Shown piece after piece: positions 1 to 6,641 of a stretch of 10,265 bases of DNA. A program made the translations under genes and the position numbers. The notes beneath the pieces were generated by a model that saw only the letters and a program-made list of their open reading frames with translations, ran no database searches and was not told the DNA's origin. The first letter of the stretch is position 1; every line of letters starts with the position of its first letter. Source of the stretch: Thermoplasmata archaeon (GTDB taxonomy: Archaea > Thermoplasmatota > Thermoplasmata > Lutacidiplasmatales > UBA184); assembly GCA_021828085.1 (NCBI GenBank), contig JAKATE010000062.1, forward strand, positions 1 to 10,265, given 5' to 3'.

Positions 1-1
1 C

Positions 2-823
2 GAGTTCCTCTTCACGAGCTACGTCCGCACCCACCCCCTGGCGCTCCTCAAGGAGGGGAAGGGGAAGGAGCTCGTGGAGCGCCTGGCGGCAGGGATCGAG
101 AAGGTCTGCGAGGCGTTCAACCCCCGGCCGGTGATCATCCGGACCAGCGACTTCAAAACCAACGAGTACCGGGGAATGCCGGGCGGGCAGCCCTACGAGC
201 CCGAGGAGTCCAACCCGATGATCGGGTGGAGGGGTTGCTCCCGCTACGTCTCCCCGCAGTACCGTGAGGCTTTCCTGCTGGAGCTCGAAGCCATCGAGCG
301 GGTCCGCTCGGTGCGCGGGCTACGCAACGCCCACGTGATGCTCCCGTTCGTCCGGAACACCCAGGAGCTCGAACTCATCAGCGACCTCCTCGAGCAGAAG
401 GGGCTCCTCCGCGGCCCGGACTTCAAGCTCTACCTGATGGCCGAGGTTCCCTCGGTGGTCTTCCGGGCCCGAGACTTCGCCCAGTACTGCGACGGCTTCT
501 CCATCGGCTCGAACGACCTCACCCAGCTGGTGATGGGGGCGGACCGGGACTCCGACATCTTGGGCAAGATGGGCTACTTCGACGAACGCGACCCGGCCGT
601 GCTCAAGGCCATCGAGATGCTGATCGAGGGGGCCCATGCCACGGGCCGGACCATCGGCATCTGCGGTCAGGCCCCGAGCGTCTACCCGGAGTTCACGGAG
701 TTCCTCGTGCGGCACGGCATCGACACGATCTCCCTCAATGCGGACACGGTCGTCCCCACCACGAGGCTGGTGGCCTCGGCGGAGCAGAAGCTCCTCCTGG
801 AGAAGGTCCGGCGGGTGGGCTGA
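2..823 (+). CDS. ppsA: Phosphoenolpyruvate synthase, C-terminal part (5' end outside window)
   Basis: PEP synthase (pyruvate, water dikinase) converts pyruvate and ATP to PEP, AMP and phosphate, a cytosolic gluconeogenic step. The frame is open from base 2, so 273 residues are visible, about the last third of an enzyme that is usually 750-820 residues. They form the PEP-utilising TIM-barrel domain. Family motifs seen in order are PRPVIIRTSDFKTNEY, ESNPMIGWRG, MAEVPSV, FSIGSNDLTQL and GICGQAPS. The Cys in the last motif is the conserved catalytic cysteine, and GSNDLTQ carries metal and substrate ligands. The ATP-grasp and phosphohistidine domains must lie upstream of the window. The ending SLNADTVVPTT matches the normal family C-terminus, so the 3' end looks intact. 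The fusion gene on the same strand starts 48 bp later but seems to have its own promoter. The related PPDK is less likely because of the PpsA-style GWRG and CGQAPS contexts. Confidence 0.95.
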   Translation, partial: EFLFTSYVRTHPLALLKEGKGKELVERLAAGIEKVCEAFNPRPVIIRTSDFKTNEYRGMPGGQPYEPEESNPMIGWRGCSRYVSPQYREAFLLELEAIERVRSVRGLRNAHVMLPFVRNTQELELISDLLEQKGLLRGPDFKLYLMAEVPSVVFRARDFAQYCDGFSIGSNDLTQLVMGADRDSDILGKMGYFDERDPAVLKAIEMLIEGAHATGRTIGICGQAPSVYPEFTEFLVRHGIDTISLNADTVVPTTRLVASAEQKLLLEKVRRVG

Positions 824-848
824 CCGGCGTTCTCCCGCCGGTTTTATC
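823..848 (+). terminator. Hairpin plus T-run after ppsA
   Basis: A perfect 7-bp stem (ACCGGCG at 823-829 with CGCCGGT at 836-842, loop TTCTCC) begins in the ppsA stop codon and runs straight into TTTTAT. This looks like an intrinsic terminator. Archaeal termination depends mainly on T-runs, and this run is only four T, so strength is uncertain. The same T-rich bases serve as the presumed TATA box of the next gene. Confidence 0.45.
842..848 (+). promoter_or_regulatory. TATA-like box for the dehydrogenase/hydratase gene
   Basis: TTTTATC is the only AT-rich stretch in this 48-bp gap. Its centre lies about 27 bp before the ATG at 872, which would put the transcription start at or next to the start codon and give a leaderless mRNA. 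No purine-rich BRE is clear, because the upstream bases form the GC hairpin stem. Confidence 0.5.
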
Positions 849-871
849 TGACGCTCCCCCTGCGAGGTCCT

Positions 872-2812
872 ATGGTCGATCGGGATCCTGGGGAGGGGAA
901 GGGGGCGCCCGTGAAGCGACTCCGCCGCGGCGAGCCCGTGACGGTGCTGGGGGCCGGGAACATGGGCTCGGGCATCGCCCAGGCCTGTGCCCAGGCGGGC
1001 TTCCCGGTGAGGGTACGGGACCTCTCCCCGCAGGACCTGGACCGGGGCCGAGCAGCGATCTCGTCCACCCTGGACGGGGCCATCCAACGGGGAAAGCTCA
1101 CCCCAGAGGGAAAGGGGGAGGTGCTCTCGAGGGTCCAGTTCACCACCTCGCTCGACGAGGCGCTCGCGGGGACCCGCCTGGTGATCGAAGCGGTCTTCGA
1201 GGAGGAGAAGGTCAAGCGGCCCCTCTTCGAGAGCGTCGTTCCCAAGGTCCCGCGGGACACCCTGGTGGTGTCGAACACCTCGAGCCTGTCCATCGCGAGC
1301 CTCTTCGACGGGCTCGAAGGGAGCGAGCGTTTCGCGGGCCTGCACTTCTTCTACCCCGCGGCGGTGAACCGTCTCGTCGAGATCGTCTCGGGACCCGGTA
1401 CCTCCCCGGGAGCCCTCGACGCCCTCACGGACTTCTGCTACGCCCTGAGGAAGGTCCCCGTCCGGGTCAAGGACAGTGCGGGGTTCTGCGTCAACCGCTT
1501 CTTCGTGCCGTACCTGAACGAATCGGTCCGTCTCCTCGAGGAGGGGATCGCGGACATCCCGACGATCGAGGCCGCGGCGAACGAGACCTTCGGGACGCGG
1601 CTCGGTCCCTTCGAGCTGATGAACGTGACCGGGGTCACCATCGCCTTCCACTCCGAGTCCTCCCTGGCCCGTAGCTTCGGTCCCTTCTACGAGCCGGCGA
1701 ACCTCCTTCGCGAGCGCCATGAGCGCAAGGAGCGCTGGGAGATCTCGGGTACGCCCGGGTCGATGGCGGACCGGGAGGTGGTCTCCCAGCGGCTCCTGGG
1801 GGCGGTGATGGGGATCGCCGCCCGCCTCGCCGAGGAGGGGGTGGCGTCGCCCGAGGAGACCGACCGGGCGGCGGTGGTCGGGCTCCGGTGGGTCCGGGGT
1901 CCCTTCGCCTGGATGAACCGGCTCGGCCTTCCGGCGGCGCTCGCGCGGGTGGAGGCGATCCATGCGCGCTGGGGAGCGAGCTTCCCGGTCTCCTCGGAGC
2001 TCCAGCAGCGGGCCGGGAAGGGAGAGCCCCGCTGGCCCCTCCGTTTCGTGAGGGTGGAGCGGGAGGGCCCGCTCGCCTGGGTACTCCTGGACCGTCCGGA
2101 AGTGCTCAATGCCCTCAACAGCGAGGTCCTCCGGCAGCTCGACGCCCAGGTACGGGAGTTGAGCGCCGATCCCCAGGTCCTGGTCCTCCTGCTGGCCGGG
2201 AGCTCCCGGGTCTTCGCCGCCGGCGCGGACATCGCCGAGATGGCGGGGAAGAGCGCGTTCGAGGGCCGCGAGTTCACCTTCCTGGGCCAGCGCGTGACCG
2301 AGGCGTTCGAGGGTTCCGGCAAACCGTCGATCGCCGTGGTCGAAGGGTACGCCCTGGGAGGGGGCTTCGAGCTCGCCCTCGCCTGCGATTTCATCCTCGC
2401 CGCCGAGAAGACCCAGCTCGCGCTCCCGGAGGTCACTCTCGGGATCCATCCGGGGTTCGGGGGCTCCCAGCGGCTCCTCCGGTTGATCGGCCGCGCCCGG
2501 ACGAAGCTCTTGGTGGAGAGCGGTCTCCCCATCTCGGCCGAGGAGGCCGAGCGCTGGGGAGCGGTGGCCCGCGTCTACCCGCGGGACGAGCTCAAGGAGC
2601 AGGCGCGCAGCCTCGCGTTGACGATCGCTTCCCGCGCCCCCCTCGCGGTCCGGATGGCGAGGTCGGTGATCGACCAGGGGGCGGATGCGAGCCTCGCCTC
2701 CGCCCTTCGGCTGGAGGGGGAGTCTGCCAGCCTGACCTTCTCCACCGAGGACCAGAAGGAGGGGATGAAGGCCTACCTGGAGAGGCGCCCTCCCCGGTTC
2801 CAGGGGCGCTAG
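872..2812 (+). CDS. Bifunctional 3-hydroxyacyl-CoA dehydrogenase / enoyl-CoA hydratase
   Basis: This 646-residue protein joins an NAD-dependent 3-hydroxyacyl-CoA dehydrogenase to a crotonase-fold enoyl-CoA hydratase, and so interconverts enoyl-CoA, 3-hydroxyacyl-CoA and 3-ketoacyl-CoA. The Rossmann motif GAGNMGSG is at about residues 27-34. Dehydrogenase residues seen are S137 (SNTSS), H158 and E170 (LHFFYP...LVE) and N208 (CVNRF). Two dehydrogenase C-terminal segments span about 200-375. The hydratase covers about 390-646, with oxyanion-hole segments FAAGADI and YALGGG. Both catalytic glutamates are present: E500 in GGGFE and E520 in ALPE. Archaeal fusions of this order and length are known in fatty-acid or crotonyl-CoA metabolism, for example in Archaeoglobus and Metallosphaera. 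The chain length acted on cannot be read here. The ATG at 872 fits the TATA spacing; a GTG at 911, preceded by GGGGAGGGG, is an alternative that keeps the Rossmann motif. The stop is 14 bp from the convergent gcvH stop. Confidence 0.93.
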   Translation: MVDRDPGEGKGAPVKRLRRGEPVTVLGAGNMGSGIAQACAQAGFPVRVRDLSPQDLDRGRAAISSTLDGAIQRGKLTPEGKGEVLSRVQFTTSLDEALAGTRLVIEAVFEEEKVKRPLFESVVPKVPRDTLVVSNTSSLSIASLFDGLEGSERFAGLHFFYPAAVNRLVEIVSGPGTSPGALDALTDFCYALRKVPVRVKDSAGFCVNRFFVPYLNESVRLLEEGIADIPTIEAAANETFGTRLGPFELMNVTGVTIAFHSESSLARSFGPFYEPANLLRERHERKERWEISGTPGSMADREVVSQRLLGAVMGIAARLAEEGVASPEETDRAAVVGLRWVRGPFAWMNRLGLPAALARVEAIHARWGASFPVSSELQQRAGKGEPRWPLRFVRVEREGPLAWVLLDRPEVLNALNSEVLRQLDAQVRELSADPQVLVLLLAGSSRVFAAGADIAEMAGKSAFEGREFTFLGQRVTEAFEGSGKPSIAVVEGYALGGGFELALACDFILAAEKTQLALPEVTLGIHPGFGGSQRLLRLIGRARTKLLVESGLPISAEEAERWGAVARVYPRDELKEQARSLALTIASRAPLAVRMARSVIDQGADASLASALRLEGESASLTFSTEDQKEGMKAYLERRPPRFQGR

Positions 2813-2826
2813 GGCGCGTCCCGTCC

Positions 2827-3219
2827 TCAGCTGTGGGCCGAGGTCTCGAGCAGCTTACGGTACTCGGCCGCCGAGAGGAGCCCGGCGGGGGGGGCCGAGG
2901 GTCTCATCCGGAAGATCCAGCCCTTTCCGTACGGGTCCTGGTTCACGTACTCCGGGTGCGTGCGGAGGTCCGGGTTGGCCTCGGTGAGTGTCCCCGCGGC
3001 GGGGGAGTAGACCTCGGCCACGGTCTTCACCGACTCCAGGGTGAGCGCGACGTCGTGCTCCCCGAGGGTCTTCCCCTTCGCGGGGAGGTCCACGAAGACC
3101 ACGTCGGTGAGCTCGGACTGGGCATGATCGGTGATCCCCACGGTCAACTGGTCCCCTTCCGCGCGGACCCACTCGTGGTCCTGGGTGTATCTCAGCTCGT
3201 CGGGAACACGGGTCGGCAT
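2827..3219 (-). CDS. gcvH: Glycine cleavage system H protein
   Basis: This is the lipoyl carrier of the glycine cleavage complex: it takes the aminomethyl group from the P protein, presents it to the T protein and is re-oxidised by the L protein, in the cytosol. Its 130 residues are normal for the family. The N-terminus RYTQDHEWVRAEG and the segment GITDHAQSELTDVVFVDLP are typical. LESVKTVAEVYSP carries the lipoylated lysine K65, and ANPDLRTHPEYVNQDPYGKGW is the usual distal segment. The ATG at 3219 is chosen because the conserved H-protein N-terminus begins about ten residues later, although the frame stays open far upstream. It starts 2 nt after the ahcY stop, with a G-rich GGGGGGACC stretch in front, so the two are surely co-transcribed. 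No P, T or L gene is in this window. The frame is intact across a run of C residues near residue 110. Confidence 0.95.
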   Translation of the reverse strand: MPTRVPDELRYTQDHEWVRAEGDQLTVGITDHAQSELTDVVFVDLPAKGKTLGEHDVALTLESVKTVAEVYSPAAGTLTEANPDLRTHPEYVNQDPYGKGWIFRMRPSAPPAGLLSAAEYRKLLETSAHS

Positions 3220-3221
3220 GG

Positions 3222-4472
3222 TCAGGTCCCCCCTTCCCACGAGGCAAGATAACGCCTCTGCTCCTCCGTGAGCTCGTCGAGCCGGGCGTCGAAGGGGGCG
3301 AGGGCGGTCCGCGCCACGTGGAGATCGAGCTCCGGTGGGACGGGAAGGAGGCCCGGCGGGAGGGCGCGGCCGTGCTGGTGGAGGTGTTCGGCAGAGAGGG
3401 CCTGCAGGGAAAAGCTCAGGTCCATGATCTCGGCCGGATGCCCCTGGCCGGCGGCCAGGTTGATGAGGCGGCCTTCCGCGAGCAGGTAGATGCGCCTTCC
3501 GTCGGCCATGAGGTACTCCTCCACCCGGGGGCGGACCGTCCGGTGGGAGAGGGCGAGGCCCTCCAGGTCCGGCAGGTTGATCTCGACATTGAAATGCCCC
3601 GCGTTGGCGAGGACGCACCCGTCTTTCATCACGCGGTAGTGCTCCTGACGGACCACGTCCTTGCACCCCGTGGACGTGATGACGAAGTCGGCGGAGGGGA
3701 CGGCCTCGATCATGGGACGGACGATGAACCCCTCCAGCCGGGCCTCGAGGGCGCGGACAGGGTCCACCTCGGTCACCACGACCTCGGCCCCGAGCCCGCG
3801 GAAGCGCGACGCGAGCCCCTTGCCGCACCAGCCGTAGCCGGCCACCACCACGCGCTTTCCCGCGATGACGAGGTTGGTGGCCGTCATCACCCCATCGAGA
3901 GTGGACTGCCCGGTGCCGTAGCGGTTGTCGAACAGATGCTTCATCGAGGCGTCGTTCACTGCGATGGCGGGCCAGGGGAGGCGGCCCTTCTCCTGCATCG
4001 CCCTCAGGCGGACGATCCCGGTGGTGGTCTCCTCGGTGCTCCCGACGATGTCGCCCCGCTTCCCCCCATTCTGTTCCACCGCCGCGGCCACCAGGTCCGC
4101 GCCGTCGTCGAGGAGGATCGTCGGGGAGGTGCGGAGGACCTCCCGGATCCCCCGATGGTAGTCCTCCACGCTCTCCCCCTTGACCGCGTAGGTCGAAAGT
4201 CCCTGGGAGAGGAGATGGGCCACCACGTCGTCGTCGGTGCTCAACGGGTTCGAGGCCGCCAGGGTGACCTGCCCTCCGGCCTCCTGGAGGGCGAGGGCCA
4301 GGGCCGCGGTTTTCGCCTCCACATGCAGGCAGAGCCCCAGGCTCACGCCGGCGAGGGAGCGGGCGGAGACGAGGTTCCGGCGGACCTCCTCCAGGACGGG
4401 CATGTGGGCGCGGACCCAGCCGACCTTTAACGACCCGAGCGAGGCGTCTCCGGGCGAGCGCGGTTCCGTCAT
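3222..4472 (-). CDS. ahcY: S-adenosylhomocysteine hydrolase (adenosylhomocysteinase), archaeal type
   Basis: The enzyme splits S-adenosylhomocysteine, the product of SAM-dependent methylation, into homocysteine and adenosine, using tightly bound NAD. At 416 residues it has the length of archaeal and Thermotoga-type enzymes. Motifs seen are WVRAHMPVL (about 19-27), CLHVEAKT (48-55), LLDDGADL (120-127), STEETTTG (145-152), K178/D182/N183 in MKHLFDN, the NAD loop GYGWCGKG (212-219), TSTGCKD (266-272), NAGHFNVEI (290-298) and GHPAEIMDLSFSLQ. It ends in LTEEQRRYLASW and lacks the Lys/Tyr C-terminal tail of the long bacterial and eukaryotic enzymes, as is usual for this subgroup. In some methanogens a close homologue prefers S-inosylhomocysteine, so the exact substrate is open. 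The ATG at 4472 has only a weak purine stretch (AGGGGA) in front, and no TATA box is evident at -27. It is first gene of a pair with gcvH. Confidence 0.93.
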   Translation of the reverse strand: MTEPRSPGDASLGSLKVGWVRAHMPVLEEVRRNLVSARSLAGVSLGLCLHVEAKTAALALALQEAGGQVTLAASNPLSTDDDVVAHLLSQGLSTYAVKGESVEDYHRGIREVLRTSPTILLDDGADLVAAAVEQNGGKRGDIVGSTEETTTGIVRLRAMQEKGRLPWPAIAVNDASMKHLFDNRYGTGQSTLDGVMTATNLVIAGKRVVVAGYGWCGKGLASRFRGLGAEVVVTEVDPVRALEARLEGFIVRPMIEAVPSADFVITSTGCKDVVRQEHYRVMKDGCVLANAGHFNVEINLPDLEGLALSHRTVRPRVEEYLMADGRRIYLLAEGRLINLAAGQGHPAEIMDLSFSLQALSAEHLHQHGRALPPGLLPVPPELDLHVARTALAPFDARLDELTEEQRRYLASWEGGT

Positions 4473-4591
4473 ATTCCCCTGCCGAGTTTGTCGAACGGGG
4501 TCGGGTAGATGTGGGTTGCGTCCTACGGTTTCGTGGGCCCGTGGACCGTCGGTCCATGGGGCCGGTTCCGACGCCGGCGGGGGAAGCCCGG
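4473..4591. other. 119-bp gap between ahcY and the surface-protein gene
   Basis: Both flanking genes run on the minus strand, so this gap should hold the end of the surface-protein transcript and the start of ahcY. No clear TATA box was found for ahcY. It contains the 10-mer GTTCGACAAA on the minus strand (4487-4496), identical to a repeat near the start of the RHH gene, and the hairpin listed separately. Confidence 0.5.
4538..4560. repeat. 10-bp inverted repeat with 3-nt loop
   Basis: CCCGTGGACC and GGTCCATGGG flank the loop GTC. Nine of ten pairs are Watson-Crick. The odd pair is G-U if read as plus-strand RNA and A-C if read as minus-strand RNA. It lies between the 3' end of the surface-protein gene and the 5' end of ahcY, and could be a protein-binding palindrome or an RNA hairpin. 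No T-run follows on the minus strand, so it is not a standard terminator. Confidence 0.5.
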
Positions 4592-6310
4592 CTACTTGCG
4601 CCTGCGGTTCTGCCTGCGCCGAACCAGGTAGGCGACGAAGACCCCGACGACGAGCGCGACGAGGAAGAGCAGGAGCAGCCCCTGCCCATCCATGAGCAGG
4701 AGGGGCGGGCTCGAGGACTGTGAAGTGACCTGGGGGACGTACACGACGCTCACCGAGGTGTTGTTCCCGGCGATGACGACCGAACCGTTCGCCGTTGTAC
4801 GGTCTTGGTACCCCGGGACCGGGCCGAAGTTGAGCGCGTACGTCCCGTTCGGGAGCGAGAGGAGGACGTAAGAGGTCCCGGTGGCGTACGGCTGGCCGGA
4901 GACGGTGACGGACCAGTTGGTCCCGGCGGGTAGCCCGCTCTCCTCGATCCTCAGCTCATAATCGACGGGAACGAAGGCGAGGGAAATGATCCGCCCCTGT
5001 CCTTGCACCGAAGCGGTACCGGCATTCGGGGTTCCCCGGAACCCCGCGACGGGCCCCAGCGTCCAGGAGAAGCTCCCGTTCGCCACGCTCAGGTTCAACC
5101 ACGGCGTGGAGCCGGTGAGCGAGGCTCCGCTGATCCGTACCCCCCAGGTCGTTCCCGAAGGCAGTCCCTGCTCGAAGAAGCTCACCGTGTAATTGACCGC
5201 CGAGAATGTGACCTTAACCGAGGTTCCTGTTCCCGAGAGAACGACGCTCCCGGAGGGGTGGCCTGTGCGATAGCCCGGGACGGGACCCACCGCGTACGCA
5301 TACGTCCCATTGGGCAGGGAGGTCTGCATCGAGGTGGAGCTGCCCTGGAGGGTCGCGCCCGCCACCTGAACGGACCAGAGGGTGCCGGGAGGGAGCCCGG
5401 ATTCGAGGAAGGTCAACGGATAGCTCACGGCGGTCCAGACAATGGAGACCGCGGTCGCCCCGCCGGCGACGGACACGTTCCCCTCCAGGGGAGAGGGTTG
5501 GAATCCCGCGACCAATCCGACCCGGTAGGCGTAGGTGCCATTTGCGAGGCTGACGGACAATGAGTCACCAGCGCCGGAAAGGACCTGGCTGGCGACGGCG
5601 ATCGACCAGTTCGTCCCCGGGGGGAGCCCGGTCTCGGTCCACTGGACAGCGTAGAGGATCGCTGTGAAACCGATGAGCACCTGGACCCCTCTACCGTTCA
5701 CGGTCACCGAACCCGTGGTCACATTGGACTGGTACCCCGCGACGCTGACGACTGTGTAGTCGAGTTGGGGCCAGGCCGCGCTGCTGTTCGGCTCGCTGAA
5801 CCGGAACTGGCTCGAAGAACCGCTCTTGCTCGTCCCGTTGAGGACGACTCCCCAGGAGACCCCCGTGGGGAGCCCGCTCTCCTGAAAGGTCACATTGAGC
5901 AGGTACGGCCTCCAGGTCAGGTTGAGCACGTGGAAGGTGGTTGTTGGGGTGACGGTGCCGTTCCAGTCCCCCGTGACGAATCCGGGGACGGGTTGGACCG
6001 AGAAGTTGTACGGCGTCAGTTGGAGCAATTGCACCTCGATAGAATCCGTGAAGTCCGAGTAGGTAGGAGCGGCGCCCCCGACCGCGACAGACCAGTTGGT
6101 CGGGTTAGGCAACCCGGTCTCGTTGAAGTAGAAGTTTTCCGGGAGACCCGGAGCCTCCAGCCCCGGAGGCACCGCGGCTGGAGGTTCCATCTGAGGCCGG
6201 ACGCTCCGCGGTGGCTCTGTGGGAAGCATCGCCGAAGTGATTGCCACCAAGACAAATGCAGTGACCAGCCCTAGTGCGGGAAGGACCCGGGGAATCCCCG
6301 CTCTCCTCAT
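4592..6310 (-). CDS. Secreted, membrane-anchored protein with six ESGLP-type repeats
   Basis: This 572-residue protein is predicted to sit on the cell surface; no enzyme motif was recognised. Residues 1-27 look like a signal peptide (MRRAGIPR, then a hydrophobic stretch ending in ITSA). A proline-rich spacer follows (28-58). Six tandem repeats of about 77-82 residues begin near 60, 137, 220, 297, 374 and 451. Each opens with [F/W]xE[S/T]GLPxGTxWSVxxxG, and most carry a central NGTYAY and a PVPGY or VAGF turn. About 20 N-x-S/T sequons are present, consistent with heavy N-glycosylation. A linker rich in Ser and Pro leads to a membrane helix (about 545-563) and a basic tail, RRRQNRRRK, which would face the cytosol. 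Similar repeats are, to my recollection, common in secreted Thermoplasmata proteins and thermopsin-like proteases, but there is no protease domain here. ATG 6310 is the only start before an in-frame stop at 6404-6406. An adhesin or S-layer-associated role is inference. Confidence 0.88.
   Translation of the reverse strand: MRRAGIPRVLPALGLVTAFVLVAITSAMLPTEPPRSVRPQMEPPAAVPPGLEAPGLPENFYFNETGLPNPTNWSVAVGGAAPTYSDFTDSIEVQLLQLTPYNFSVQPVPGFVTGDWNGTVTPTTTFHVLNLTWRPYLLNVTFQESGLPTGVSWGVVLNGTSKSGSSSQFRFSEPNSSAAWPQLDYTVVSVAGYQSNVTTGSVTVNGRGVQVLIGFTAILYAVQWTETGLPPGTNWSIAVASQVLSGAGDSLSVSLANGTYAYRVGLVAGFQPSPLEGNVSVAGGATAVSIVWTAVSYPLTFLESGLPPGTLWSVQVAGATLQGSSTSMQTSLPNGTYAYAVGPVPGYRTGHPSGSVVLSGTGTSVKVTFSAVNYTVSFFEQGLPSGTTWGVRISGASLTGSTPWLNLSVANGSFSWTLGPVAGFRGTPNAGTASVQGQGRIISLAFVPVDYELRIEESGLPAGTNWSVTVSGQPYATGTSYVLLSLPNGTYALNFGPVPGYQDRTTANGSVVIAGNNTSVSVVYVPQVTSQSSSPPLLLMDGQGLLLLFLVALVVGVFVAYLVRRRQNRRRK
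4733..6133 (-). repeat. Six tandem protein repeats (about 231-bp period) in the surface protein
   Basis: The glycine of the GLP motif falls at residues 66, 146, 228, 305, 382 and 459, giving spacings of 80, 82, 77, 77 and 77 residues. The last four units are the most regular. The similarity is clear in protein but much weaker in DNA, so the duplications are old rather than recent. The predicted fold is a beta sandwich, by inference from alternating hydrophobic residues and Gly/Asn turns. Confidence 0.85.
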
Positions 6311-6410
6311 GGGACCTTCAGGGTTGCTCCGCGTCCCGATCCTTCCACCGGCTCGCCCGGATTCGGACCGGTTCCCTCGCTCGATAGGGAGGGCCTGATA
6401 CGTTCACATA

Positions 6411-6418
6411 CATATAAA
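6411..6418 (-). promoter_or_regulatory. TATA box, probably for the surface-protein gene
   Basis: On the minus strand the sequence reads CCTTTATATG, close to the archaeal box A consensus TTTATATA. Transcription would start near 6388, leaving a 5' leader of about 78 nt before the ATG at 6310, where GAAGGT could act as a ribosome-binding site. The plus-strand reading (CATATAAAG) is less canonical but could drive a transcript into the stem-loop cluster. Confidence 0.6.
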
Positions 6419-6532
6419 GGCGCATTCGGCCACCTCTCTCCCCTTCCGACGAGGATCCCCCGGTGGGCCGTACGCCGGGTCCCCGACCGGCGGGGAGCCT
6501 GAAGTCGTCGGAGGGTAGGGCCTCTGCGGGTC

Positions 6533-6558
6533 CGCCCCCCTCTCTTTTGTGGGGGGCG
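6533..6558. repeat. 8-bp GC stem-loop with T-rich loop
   Basis: CGCCCCCC (6533-6540) pairs perfectly with GGGGGGCG (6551-6558) around the loop TCTCTTTTGT. It is the strongest inverted repeat in the intergenic region and lies about 50-75 bp upstream of the RHH-gene TATA box. It could be an operator, an RNA hairpin in an unannotated transcript, or simply a product of base composition. Confidence 0.5.
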
Positions 6559-6607
6559 AGGCTGCTCTTCCAGCGTCTCCGGACCGGGGCTGGTCCAGGC
6601 ATCACGA

Positions 6608-6615
6608 TTAAATAT
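6608..6615 (+). promoter_or_regulatory. TATA box of the RHH / FtsZ-like operon
   Basis: TTAAATAT stands out from the GC-rich surroundings. Its centre is about 30 bp before the GTG at 6642, so transcription should start at or a few bases before that codon. It favours a nearly leaderless transcript starting at GTG 6642; the ATG at 6687 would instead carry a leader of about 45-50 nt. Confidence 0.6.
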
Positions 6616-6641
6616 GCGGTTACGGAATAGACCGCGCGGGT

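Larger units (their letters stand above)
6311..6641. other. Long intergenic region with divergent promoters and stem-loops
   Basis: These 331 bp separate two divergent genes. They contain a minus-strand TATA box (6411-6418), a plus-strand TATA box (6608-6615) and three GC-rich inverted repeats: 6480-6496 (6-bp stem), 6533-6558 (8-bp stem, 10-nt T-rich loop) and 6581-6596 (5-bp stem). Open frames here on the minus strand read through the TATA box and look non-coding. No tRNA or known structured RNA was recognised. Confidence 0.6.

Noticed and set aside
320..2449. Minus-strand open frame of 709 codons across ppsA and the dehydrogenase/hydratase gene
   Set aside because: It lies antisense to two genes with complete catalytic motifs, spans their boundary and promoter, and its low-complexity charged translation matches no family. 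Long antisense frames are common in GC-rich DNA.
1888..3252. Plus-strand open frame of 454 codons
   Set aside because: Runs out of frame through the hydratase domain and then antisense through gcvH; Gly/Arg/Pro-rich product with no domain.
3318..4430. Plus-strand frame of 370 codons
   Set aside because: Antisense shadow of ahcY; rich in His, Asp and Gly with no family resemblance.
4561..4591. tRNA T-arm-like string GGTTCCGACGCC
   Set aside because: No acceptor, D or anticodon stem can be placed around it.
3220..4689. Long in-frame N-terminal extension of gcvH
   Set aside because: The frame is open upstream, but that part is the wrong frame of ahcY and yields Arg/Gly/Pro-rich sequence; the conserved H protein begins at 3219.
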